Below are positions 43,338-50,916 of a DNA stretch of 64,000 nucleotides, piece by piece; the first letter of the stretch is position 1, and the number at the start of each line of letters is the position of its first letter. The stretch is taken from assembly GCA_003506435.1 (NCBI GenBank), contig DOAQ01000048.1:62001-126000 (forward strand), read 5' to 3'. This stretch comes from Prolixibacteraceae bacterium. GTDB taxonomy: Bacteria > Bacteroidota > Bacteroidia > Bacteroidales > Prolixibacteraceae. Both the position numbers and the translations under genes were made by a program. The notes beneath the pieces were generated by a model. The model made no database searches. It was not told the origin of the DNA and was given only the letters and a program-made list of their open reading frames with translations.

Positions 43338-45575
43338 ATGGCACAAAAACGTCGTGATTTTATAAAAATTTCATCATTAACAGCAGCCGGAACCATTTTT
43401 GGAGCTTCGTACCTGAAATCGGCAGTAACTGCCGTTACAGATAAGCTTGGCACCTTTGGTCCGCTTAGCATGAAGCGGACCCCGACCTATTGCGAGGTGT
43501 GTTTCTGGAAGTGTGCCGGGTGGGTGTACAAAAATGAGGAAGGGAAAATTCAAAAGATCGTTGGCAATGATGATGACGAGAATTGCAATGGCCGCTTGTG
43601 CCCGCGCGGAACAGGTGGTGTCGGCATGTATTACGATGAGGACCGTTTGAAAACTCCGCTTATTCGGGTAACAGGCAAAGACGGAAAGCAAACATTCCGT
43701 GAAGCCAGTTGGGACGAAGCGCTTGACGTTGTAGCAAAAGGTCTGCAAAAAGTTAAAGATGAGCATGGCGCTGAATGCACGGCTCTGTTTACACATGGTT
43801 CCGGGGGAAAATATTTTGGCGACCTGCTGAAAGCATTTGGTTCGGCTAACATTGCTGCTCCCTCGTATGCCCAATGCCGCGGTCCCCGTGAAGTGGCATT
43901 TATTGCAACCTTTGGCGAAGGACTTGACTCGCCGGAACCACTTGACATACGAGACACCCGTTGTTTGGTACTGATTGGCTCGCATCTGGGCGAAAACATG
44001 CACAACGGGCAGGTGCAGGAAATGTCGGATGCCATCGATAAAGGTGCTGCAATTATTACGGTTGACCCGCGTTTTTCCACTGCCGCCAGCAAATCGAAAT
44101 TCTGGCTGCCCATTAAACCGGCCACCGATATTGCCTTGCTGCTGGCCTGGATTCATGAAATCATATACAATGATTGGTACGATAAAAAATACGTTGAAAA
44201 ATACACCTACGGATTTGATCTGCTAAAAGAGCATGTCCGCAATTATACTCCCGAGTGGGCCTACGGGATTACGACCATCAAGCCCGATATAATCCGCGAG
44301 ACAGCCCGGGAAATGAGAAATGCTGCACCGTCGGTGATTATCCATCCGGGACGGCATGTTACCTGGTACGGCGACGATACACAACGCCTGCGGGCAGTTG
44401 CCATCTTGAATGCTTTACTGGGTTCATGGGGACGCCGGGGCGGATATTATGTCCCCGAAACGGCATCCGTTCCTTCGTTTCCGCATCCCGAATTTCCGAA
44501 GCCGACACGTACATGGCGCGATGCAATGGGAGGAAAATATAATCTGGCCGATCTTGCTCTTGCTTCGGGGGTCTGCGATGCAACCATTCCATCGCCTGAT
44601 TTGGATTGCAGTATCAAAGCATGGATTGTGAACGGTACCAACCTGATCATGACTTTGCCCGATGAACGGAAAACGATTGAGGCAATAAAAAACCTCGATT
44701 TTATGGTGGTTATCGACACCATGCCGATGGAAATAACCGGTTATGCCGATGTGGTACTTCCTGAATGTACCTATCTTGAACGGTATGATACGCTTCGTGC
44801 CGACAAAGGAAGAAAACCAAACATCGCACTCAGAATGCCGGCTGCTGAACCAAAATATAATACTAAACCTGCCTATTGGATGGCCAAGGAGATTGCCAGC
44901 CGGTTGGGGTTGGGTGATTATTTTGCATGGAATACTATTGAAGAAATGTTGGATTGGCAACTGAAACAGATGGGGTCGTCGCTGGAAGAAATGAAACGTA
45001 TTGGGGTGAAAAACCTGCCGCGTGAATACGGTGGTTTGTATTTTCCGGAAGAGGAAGACATGGAATTCAATACCAATACAGGAAAGATTGAATTGTACTC
45101 AACCGCTTTTGCGAATGAAGGTTTCGATCCGATGCCGGTTTATACGGCCCACGAAACGCCTCCTCCGGGATTTTATCACCTCAATTACGGTCGTGCTCCG
45201 ATGCACACGTTCAGCCGCACATCGAATAATCCGAATCTGGTAGACCTGATGGACGAAAATACGGTTTGGGTGAATCCGAAAGTAGCCAAAGAGTGGGGGT
45301 TGAAAAACGAACAACCCATCTATCTTGAGAATCAGGATGGAATTGTTTCTGATTTTGCCATAAAAGTGAGGGTTACCGAACGCATTCGTTTCGACTCGGT
45401 GTATATCGTTCATGGTTTTGGTCATGCCAATAAAAAGCTGAGCCGTGCCTATGGGAAAGGCGCCAGCGATTCGCAACTGATCAGCCGTGTACTTCTCGAC
45501 CCGATTATGGGCGGTACCGGTATGCGGGGCAATTTCGTAACATTTCGTTTCAGTAAAAAAGAAAGCGAGGCATAG
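43338..45575 (+). CDS. Tat-exported molybdopterin oxidoreductase, polysulfide/thiosulfate reductase type
   Basis: The catalytic subunit, 745 residues. A twin-arginine signal (MAQKRRDFIKISSLTAAG) fixes the start at 43338. The [4Fe-4S] site has Cys52, Cys55, Cys59 and Cys88 (YCEVCFWKC, then LCPRG). The molybdenum ligand is probably Cys170 in SYAQCRGPREV. The bis-MGD domains include IGSHLGENMHNG, TVDPRFST and LLGSWGRRGGYYV, and the dinucleotide-binding domain closes the chain. Together with the next two genes it makes a PsrABC/PhsABC-like periplasmic complex. The natural substrate could be polysulfide, thiosulfate, tetrathionate or, working in reverse, sulfite, and cannot be read from sequence alone. 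The downstream YeeE and rhodanese genes favour a sulfur compound. Confidence 0.88.
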   Translation: MAQKRRDFIKISSLTAAGTIFGASYLKSAVTAVTDKLGTFGPLSMKRTPTYCEVCFWKCAGWVYKNEEGKIQKIVGNDDDENCNGRLCPRGTGGVGMYYDEDRLKTPLIRVTGKDGKQTFREASWDEALDVVAKGLQKVKDEHGAECTALFTHGSGGKYFGDLLKAFGSANIAAPSYAQCRGPREVAFIATFGEGLDSPEPLDIRDTRCLVLIGSHLGENMHNGQVQEMSDAIDKGAAIITVDPRFSTAASKSKFWLPIKPATDIALLLAWIHEIIYNDWYDKKYVEKYTYGFDLLKEHVRNYTPEWAYGITTIKPDIIRETAREMRNAAPSVIIHPGRHVTWYGDDTQRLRAVAILNALLGSWGRRGGYYVPETASVPSFPHPEFPKPTRTWRDAMGGKYNLADLALASGVCDATIPSPDLDCSIKAWIVNGTNLIMTLPDERKTIEAIKNLDFMVVIDTMPMEITGYADVVLPECTYLERYDTLRADKGRKPNIALRMPAAEPKYNTKPAYWMAKEIASRLGLGDYFAWNTIEEMLDWQLKQMGSSLEEMKRIGVKNLPREYGGLYFPEEEDMEFNTNTGKIELYSTAFANEGFDPMPVYTAHETPPPGFYHLNYGRAPMHTFSRTSNNPNLVDLMDENTVWVNPKVAKEWGLKNEQPIYLENQDGIVSDFAIKVRVTERIRFDSVYIVHGFGHANKKLSRAYGKGASDSQLISRVLLDPIMGGTGMRGNFVTFRFSKKESEA

Positions 45576-45577
45576 TC

Positions 45578-46111
45578 ATGAGATATGCAATGGCTATTGA
45601 TACAAAAAAATGCGTGGGTTGCAGCGACTGTGTAGTGGCCTGCCAAACCGAAAATAATGTACCAATTGGTTACTGCCGCGACTGGGTCGTTGAGGTGACC
45701 GATGGCACTTACCCGCAACTGGAAATTGAAATCCGCTCGGAACGTTGTAATCACTGCGACAATTCGCCTTGTGTGCGCTGCTGTCCGACAGGCGCCAGCC
45801 ATTACGAAAAAGGAGGCATTGTAACGGTAACTGCTCATAAATGTATCGGCTGCGGAGCTTGTATTGCCAGTTGTCCATACGATGCGCGTTACTCGCATCC
45901 CGACGGGCATGTTGACAAATGTACTTTCTGTCTGCACCGGATTGAAAAAGGACAACAACCGGCCTGTGTGGCTGTTTGCCCGACCAAGTGCATGTATTTT
46001 GGCGATCTCGACGATCCGAACAGCGACGTTTCGCAGGTACTGAAAAAACGTAAACACAAAACGCTGATCCCTGAAGCGGGGACAAAACCTCAGGTATATT
46101 ATCTAATTTAA
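45578..46111 (+). CDS. Four-cluster ferredoxin subunit (PsrB/DmsB-like)
   Basis: A 177-residue electron-transfer subunit, starting 2 bp after the catalytic gene. Sixteen cysteines in four groups bind four [4Fe-4S] clusters: CVGCSDCVVAC near the start, CNHCDNSPCVRCCP, CIGCGACIASCPY, and CTFC with ACVAVCPTKC. It carries electrons between the molybdenum subunit and the membrane subunit. It lacks a signal peptide and is presumably exported with its Tat-bearing partner, as in relatives. Confidence 0.94.
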   Translation: MRYAMAIDTKKCVGCSDCVVACQTENNVPIGYCRDWVVEVTDGTYPQLEIEIRSERCNHCDNSPCVRCCPTGASHYEKGGIVTVTAHKCIGCGACIASCPYDARYSHPDGHVDKCTFCLHRIEKGQQPACVAVCPTKCMYFGDLDDPNSDVSQVLKKRKHKTLIPEAGTKPQVYYLI

Positions 46112-46121
46112 ACTGGAAGAG

Positions 46122-47063
46122 ATGAGAGAAGAAATTATTGTAAGCGGAAGGATGAACCCGCACATCGACCCGCATCTGGAAATATGGCACTGGCATATTC
46201 CTCTGTATCTTTTTCTGGGAGGGTTGGCTGCTGGAATCTTATTTTTTGCCGGATTGTATTTCATCCTGGGTAAAGAAAATAAATACACCGGGGCAGTGCG
46301 CCGTGCACCAATTGTTGTTCCGTTCCTTTTGGTAATCGGACTTCTGGCTTTGTTCCTCGACCTTCGACACAAATTATTTTTCTGGCAGTTATATACAACT
46401 ATAAAAATACAATCGCCTATGTCGTGGGGCGCATGGACACTCATGGGCATCACGCCCCTGTCAATCGTTTGGGCTGCACTTCATATCCGGGAGTTTTTCC
46501 CGAACTGGGATTGGAAATTCAGCATTCTGAAAGATATTGAGAAGTTCTTCGTTCAGTATAAGATTGTTCTCGCCTGGGCAATGGTTATTTTAGGTGTAAT
46601 CCTCGGTATTTACACCGGCATTCTGTTTTCGGCATTCAATGCCCGTCCGCTCTGGAATACATCAATTCTGGGGCCGTTGTTCCTGACATCGGGACTTTCT
46701 GCCGGGGCCGCAGTGATCATCTTATTTGCACAATCGAAAAAAGAGCGCCTGCTGTTTGCAAAGCTCGACCTGATGCTGATTGGCATTGAACTGTTCCTGA
46801 TTGTACACATGTTCATGGGTTTTCAGGCCAGTACGCAGGTACAGATTGATGCGGCATCGCTGTTTTTGGGAGGTAGTTACACCGCGCCTTTCTGGATTTT
46901 TGTTGTGGGCATCGGAATGATTGTGCCTGCCATACTCGAAATTTTAGAACTGTTCCATAAAAAAATACCGGTCATCATTCCGGTTGTACTGGTGCTGTTC
47001 GGCAGTCTGATGCTTCGTTTTATTATCGCCTATGCCGGACAGTTGAGCCGTTGGTTGTATTAG
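46122..47063 (+). CDS. NrfD/PsrC-type membrane subunit
   Basis: A 313-residue inner-membrane protein with about eight to nine helices. IWHWHIPLYLFLGGLAAGILF at the N-terminus is typical of NrfD/PsrC proteins, as are LTSGLSAGAAVIILFA and the Glu-containing segment LMLIGIELFLIVHMF. It anchors the complex and exchanges electrons with the quinone pool. It follows the ferredoxin gene by 10 bp. Confidence 0.92.
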   Translation: MREEIIVSGRMNPHIDPHLEIWHWHIPLYLFLGGLAAGILFFAGLYFILGKENKYTGAVRRAPIVVPFLLVIGLLALFLDLRHKLFFWQLYTTIKIQSPMSWGAWTLMGITPLSIVWAALHIREFFPNWDWKFSILKDIEKFFVQYKIVLAWAMVILGVILGIYTGILFSAFNARPLWNTSILGPLFLTSGLSAGAAVIILFAQSKKERLLFAKLDLMLIGIELFLIVHMFMGFQASTQVQIDAASLFLGGSYTAPFWIFVVGIGMIVPAILEILELFHKKIPVIIPVVLVLFGSLMLRFIIAYAGQLSRWLY

Positions 47064-47085
47064 TAAAAAATCAAAATAAATCATT

Positions 47086-47601
47086 ATGAAAGAAGCTAAA
47101 AAATATATGAATCCATACCTGGGCGGGGTTCTGCTGGGTTTGGTTTTGATTGCTGCATTCTGGGTGTCGGGCCGTGGACTGGGAGCCAGCGGGGCTGTAA
47201 AAAGCGTGGTTGTGGCAGGCGTGGAAACCATTGCTCCGGGTCATGCAGAAACAGCAACATTTTATACAGAAAATAAAGAAGGTCATGGCAACCCGCTAAA
47301 ATCGTGGCTGGTATTCGAAATGCTGGGAGTTCTGGTGGGAGGTTTTCTCTCGGGCGCACTGGCCGGACGTTTGAAATTCAAAGTTGAAAAAGGACCCAAC
47401 GCAACGAATAAAATACGGCTCATCTTTGCTGTGATCGGCGGAATATTCTTCGGGTTTGGAGCACAACTCGGACGAGGCTGTACCAGTGGTTCTGCATTAA
47501 CCGGGATGGCCGTTTTGTCGGTTGGTGGTTTTGTAACCATGGCGGCTATTTTCGGAACTGCTTTTGCCTTGGCCTATTTTGCCCGCAAACTCTGGCTGTG
47601 A
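47086..47601 (+). CDS. YeeE/YedE-family sulfur transport protein, first half-size unit
   Basis: A 171-residue membrane protein. A first helix (YLGGVLLGLVLIAAFWVSG) is followed by a polar segment and about three more helices. The conserved motif FGAQLGRGCTSGSALTGMAVLSVGG carries the cysteine of YeeE/YedE (TsuA-like) thiosulfate transporters. Classical members are about 350 residues long with both halves in one chain. Here the second half is a separate gene 72 bp on, so the pair probably assembles as a heterodimer in the inner membrane. Confidence 0.87.
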   Translation: MKEAKKYMNPYLGGVLLGLVLIAAFWVSGRGLGASGAVKSVVVAGVETIAPGHAETATFYTENKEGHGNPLKSWLVFEMLGVLVGGFLSGALAGRLKFKVEKGPNATNKIRLIFAVIGGIFFGFGAQLGRGCTSGSALTGMAVLSVGGFVTMAAIFGTAFALAYFARKLWL

Positions 47602-47634
47602 GGATTTATAATATAGTATTGACGATTTATAAAT

Positions 47635-47666
47635 CATTCAAAATTTAAAATTCACCATTCAAAATT
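47635..47666 (+). repeat. Short direct repeat between the two YeeE genes
   Basis: CATTCAAAATT occurs at 47635-47645 and 47656-47666 in the AT-rich gap of 72 bp. It may be a relic of slippage or the site where an ancestral fused gene separated; it has no assigned role. Confidence 0.4.
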
Positions 47667-47673
47667 AGATACT

Positions 47674-48279
47674 ATGGGACCATTAGTAGTTTACGAAATA
47701 ATATCTGAAAACACGAATTTTCTGCTGGCATTCCTGATCGGGATCAGCTTCGGGTTTGTGCTTGAAAGCAACGGATTTTCATCGAGTCGTCGTTTGGCAG
47801 GAATGTTCTACGGATACGATACCACCGTTCTGAAAGTATTTTTTACGGCAGCCATCACTGCCATGCTGGGGTTGCTTTTCATGAGTCTTTTTGGCTGGCT
47901 CGATTTGAGTATGATTTACATCAACCCGACTTTCCTTTGGTCGGCTATTGGCGGCGGGGTGATCATGGGGATCGGGTTCATTTTGGGTGGTTATTGCCCC
48001 GGCACCTCGTTCTGCGCCGCATCTATCGGTAAACTTGATGCACTGGCGTTTATCGGAGGCCTTTTTATCGGTGTCTTTATTTTTACTGAAGGCTATCCGT
48101 TATGGGACGACTTCTACAAAGCCAAATTCATGGGGTCGCCGACACTGAATGAAATGATCGGTGTTTCTCGCGGCGTTCTCACGTTCCTGATTATTTTAGT
48201 TGCACTGGCTATGTTTTGGGTGGGCGAATGGGCCGAAAAGAAATTTGCCCGCAAAGATTACACGATTAATCAACGATAA
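47674..48279 (+). CDS. YeeE/YedE-family sulfur transport protein, second half-size unit
   Basis: 201 residues with about five hydrophobic helices. The family motif FILGGYCPGTSFCAASIGKLDALAFIGG carries two cysteines (GYCPGTSFC), and LESNGFSSSRRLAGMFYG is near the N-terminus. It complements the preceding half. In TsuA-like transporters such cysteines pass thiosulfate along the channel. It is followed by the rhodanese-like gene after 2 bp, suggesting that the transported sulfur is handed to or taken from that protein. Confidence 0.87.
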   Translation: MGPLVVYEIISENTNFLLAFLIGISFGFVLESNGFSSSRRLAGMFYGYDTTVLKVFFTAAITAMLGLLFMSLFGWLDLSMIYINPTFLWSAIGGGVIMGIGFILGGYCPGTSFCAASIGKLDALAFIGGLFIGVFIFTEGYPLWDDFYKAKFMGSPTLNEMIGVSRGVLTFLIILVALAMFWVGEWAEKKFARKDYTINQR

Positions 48280-48281
48280 AA

Positions 48282-48914
48282 ATGAAAAAAATGAATGCAC
48301 GGTTACTACTGGCAGCCGCCGTCATCCCGCTGGGGTTGATCATTGCTGCCGTTCCCGAAAATACAACCCGGCCATACAAGCTGACAGCCGAGGAACTACT
48401 AAATGAAGTAAGCGAAGGACAGCAGTTTATGTCACCTGATGAGATTGCCCACATGATCATTTCGAACGACCCCAGCCTGCAACTGATCGATGTTCGCAGC
48501 GCTGCCGAGTACGAGAAATTCAGTTTGCCCAATGCAATCAATATTCCGCTTGAAAATTTATTGTCAGAGGAATATGTTGACATTCTGAACCAGGATGTGA
48601 AGCTGAACGTGTTTTATTCGAACAGCAGTAACCAGGCAGATCAGGCATGGATGATTACCCGCCAGTTGGGGTACAATAATAACTATGTTTTACAGGGCGG
48701 CCTTAACTATTGGGTTGAAACCATTATGAACCCGGAAAAGCCGGCAGAAGGGAGCCCGAACGAGGAATTCGCAAAATACGATTTTCGCAAAGGAGCAAGT
48801 GATGCGTTGGGCGGAGGAGCAGCTGTTTCGGCAAGCGCCGGTTCAGGTACACAGGGCAACACGCCGCCGATCGTGAAAAGCAAAAAGAAAAAAGGCGTCC
48901 AGGGGGGATGCTGA
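48282..48914 (+). CDS. Exported rhodanese-like protein with C-terminal Gly-Gly-Cys
   Basis: 210 residues. A signal or anchor helix (ARLLLAAAVIPLGLIIAAV) is followed by a rhodanese domain at about 50-140, recognised from LQLIDVRSAAEYEKFSLPNAINIPL. The active-site loop is NVFYSNSSNQADQAW: the position of the catalytic Cys is Ser113, so ordinary sulfurtransferase chemistry is not expected. A low-complexity Gly/Ala/Ser linker (175-195) leads to a basic tail ending KKKKGVQGGC. This gives the only cysteine in the protein at the very C-terminus. The tail resembles in outline the flexible GGC-type sulfur-carrying arm of SoxY, which is a comparison and not homology. It is the last gene of the molybdoenzyme operon. 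Confidence 0.82.
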   Translation: MKKMNARLLLAAAVIPLGLIIAAVPENTTRPYKLTAEELLNEVSEGQQFMSPDEIAHMIISNDPSLQLIDVRSAAEYEKFSLPNAINIPLENLLSEEYVDILNQDVKLNVFYSNSSNQADQAWMITRQLGYNNNYVLQGGLNYWVETIMNPEKPAEGSPNEEFAKYDFRKGASDALGGGAAVSASAGSGTQGNTPPIVKSKKKKGVQGGC

Positions 48915-48918
48915 AAAA

Positions 48919-49060
48919 TAAAGAGGCTGTCCAAAAAGCCTGGGATCGAGTCATCCCGAACTTGTTTCGGGATCTCATCTTTCTAATAATCAGACCCTGA
49001 AACAAGTTCAGGGTGACGCGAATTGCGTATTTTAGAATTTTTTGGACAGCCTCTCTTATT
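48919..49060. repeat. 142-bp MITE-like inverted-repeat element, also a likely two-way terminator
   Basis: Outer arms AAGAGGCTGTCCAAAAA (48921-48937) and TTTTTTGGACAGCCTCTCTT (49038-49057) are complementary. Inside, two hairpins (CATCCCGAACTTGTTTCGGGAT and its partner CCCTGAAACAAGTTCAGGG) are also complementary to each other, so the whole unit can fold as one long arm. It lies between the convergent rhodanese-like and 49.06-kb genes. The outer arm is shared with the element at 36.42 kb. Confidence 0.8.
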
Positions 49061-49452
49061 TAATTGAGCTTAATTTCTTTCTCGCCTATATTTCCAATAA
49101 TTAAAGGTTCTTCAGAAGAAGAACCGCTTTTGTATTGGTAGTTCCGAATAAAACCTACATTGTGTATATTGCTGATCATCAATATTCCGATACTTTTGAT
49201 GCCATCGTTTGAGTCGACTTCAATGGTGATTTTGCTGATTTGTTTCTTCGAATTGTAGATAATGTCCTTAAAACTGAAGTCAATGTTGGCTTCTTCTTTT
49301 AATGTTTTTTGGAATTTTTTTAATTGAGCTTCGGTAGTTGTTTCCGTAATAATCAGTTCAACTCTTTCTTTGGAAATGGTAAGTTGCTTGTCTTTAGCTG
49401 GAACGCTGAAGAAAGAAAAAATCAACACTATCAATAAAGTTATCCGTGTCAT
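49060..49452 (-). CDS. Small exported protein of unknown function
   Basis: 130 residues. The start is placed at MTRITLLIVLIFSFFSVPAKD, which is a signal peptide. The frame is open further upstream to 49578 but would run through a terminator, so that part is not coding. The mature part (TTTEAQLKKFQKTLKEEANIDFSFKDIIYNSKKQISKITIEVDSND, cited from position only as residues ~35-80) is alternating helix and strand. It recalls the repeated periplasmic segments of Bacteroidota M56/BlaR1-type proteins. No function is assigned. It lies just downstream of the SusCD-type operon but behind its terminator. Confidence 0.6.
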   Translation of the reverse strand: MTRITLLIVLIFSFFSVPAKDKQLTISKERVELIITETTTEAQLKKFQKTLKEEANIDFSFKDIIYNSKKQISKITIEVDSNDGIKSIGILMISNIHNVGFIRNYQYKSGSSSEEPLIIGNIGEKEIKLN

Positions 49453-49527
49453 CTTGTTTTCTGTTTTGGCTTCCACAAAAATAAGAAAATCCGGATGAAA
49501 TGCTTTGCTTTTACCAATTATCGATAG

Positions 49528-49558
49528 ATAAAAAAAGGGAAGCTGCTGACCTCCCTTT
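49528..49558 (-). terminator. Terminator at the end of the SusCD-type operon
   Basis: On the minus strand AAAGGGA, an 11-base loop and TCCCTTT, running into further T residues. It lies about 60 bp beyond the last gene of the operon. Confidence 0.75.
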
Positions 49559-49618
49559 CTTTTATTCCTTAATTTCAAATTAGCACAACATTGGTTGTTG
49601 TTCTGAAAATTTTATTTA

Positions 49619-50824
49619 TTACATGGAATATTCTTTCCTAATTTTTCCGGAAGCATCAATCAGTTGCATTTTCAGGCTTCCGGAACTCACACTTACTTCT
49701 GTTTTCCACAGATTGGAATTGATAAGAATCGGGAAATTATTATTTACCTCTCCTTTTTCGATATACGAGTGTTTATGAATATGGCCGGAGAGCATTAAAT
49801 CGATGTTGGCCTTGTTTAAAACAGGCATAAATAGTCGTTCAACTTCCAATGTTCCATGCCATCCCCTTTCTGTAGGTGGCATGTGCATGAACACAATCTT
49901 TACCGGAGACATTTTGAATTCGGATGATTCAATCACTTGTTCGAGCCATTTTGCTTCTTCCTCCCGGAACTGGTCGGAAATAGACAGTCCGTAGAAACGA
50001 ACATCGCTGTCGGGTTTGTCTTCCCCGCTGTCGAGAAAAATGAAATACGCTGGTCCATGCCGGAATGCGTAGTACGCATTGCCTCCCGGAGCCGGAAAAT
50101 AGTTGAAAAATTCATACGAGAATGAACCTCTGTTTTCGTGATTCCCTCTCAGCGCGTAAAAAGGAATTTCCGAAGCAAAAAGCTCACAGGCCGAATTCAG
50201 GTAACCATCCATTATTTGCTGCTCCGATTCGATCTGAGTTAGCATATCTCCATTGAATACTACAAAATCCGTGTTATCTTCATGCACATTCTTCGTTAGC
50301 TGTCTGAAAACAGAATCATTTGCATGAATGTCGTTTACCATCACAAAACGGATTTCATTTTTATCCGGATTTAGTGTAGTGACTTTGTAAGGCAACTGTT
50401 TCAAAATATCACTTCCATTCGGATCGCCCAGAACTACTCTTTTGTTCCCTTTGTCGAGTAACAGCGCTTGCTGAAAAATCCGATAGCGGTAGCATGTTCC
50501 TTTCTGAAGCCCGGTTACCGGCACCCGGTGCAACTTGCCGGTTACACGCCTTCCGTAAAGCGAATGATAATATTTCGGACGTTCTTTTGCATAAAAATGA
50601 GTACCGTCATCCGGAGCGACTTCCACCCAAACAATTGCATCCACATTGGTCGTCCAGACAACGGTAAATTCATTTTGCCCGACAGCCTGTATCCACGGGC
50701 CACAAGCCACTTTTGCAACAGGGAACAATTCCTCTAAATCAGGAACCTTTTCTGCCGGATACTGTGCTTCAGTCTTTTCCGTAAAAAGCAGGAAGAAGCT
50801 GAACAGCAACAGTGCATTTTTCAT
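49619..50824 (-). CDS. Exported metallophosphoesterase (purple acid phosphatase-like)
   Basis: About 401 residues from MKNALLLFSFFLLFTEKTEAQ, a signal peptide; an upstream ATG at 50881 would add 19 residues. A fibronectin-type N-terminal domain (VACGPWIQAVGQNEFTVVW, then GTCYRYRI) precedes a calcineurin-like domain. The metal motifs are VNDIHAND, VFNGDM, RGNHE, VFMHMPP and SGHIHKHS. It is a periplasmic or surface phosphatase of unknown specificity and the last gene of the operon, 35 bp after the MFS gene. Confidence 0.87.
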   Translation of the reverse strand: MKNALLLFSFFLLFTEKTEAQYPAEKVPDLEELFPVAKVACGPWIQAVGQNEFTVVWTTNVDAIVWVEVAPDDGTHFYAKERPKYYHSLYGRRVTGKLHRVPVTGLQKGTCYRYRIFQQALLLDKGNKRVVLGDPNGSDILKQLPYKVTTLNPDKNEIRFVMVNDIHANDSVFRQLTKNVHEDNTDFVVFNGDMLTQIESEQQIMDGYLNSACELFASEIPFYALRGNHENRGSFSYEFFNYFPAPGGNAYYAFRHGPAYFIFLDSGEDKPDSDVRFYGLSISDQFREEEAKWLEQVIESSEFKMSPVKIVFMHMPPTERGWHGTLEVERLFMPVLNKANIDLMLSGHIHKHSYIEKGEVNNNFPILINSNLWKTEVSVSSGSLKMQLIDASGKIRKEYSM

Positions 50825-50916
50825 CCATCCGGAAAAAATCACAGCAGTTGTATTTCGTTTCAATTCTTTATTATCAGTCATTAATAGTCAATTTTTTATT
50901 GAAAAACGGGTTCCCG

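Noticed and set aside
43377..44960. Several minus-strand frames of 160-260 codons within the molybdoenzyme gene
   Set aside because: They lie fully inside a well-supported catalytic subunit, have no starts with a plausible leader and no recognisable domain.
45449..46196. Minus-strand frames of about 200 codons opposite the ferredoxin subunit
   Set aside because: The plus strand encodes four intact cysteine cluster motifs; the opposite frames are Cys-codon mirror images.
49453..49578. N-terminal 42-codon extension of the small exported protein
   Set aside because: It runs through a terminator hairpin, and the signal peptide begins at the internal ATG at 49452.
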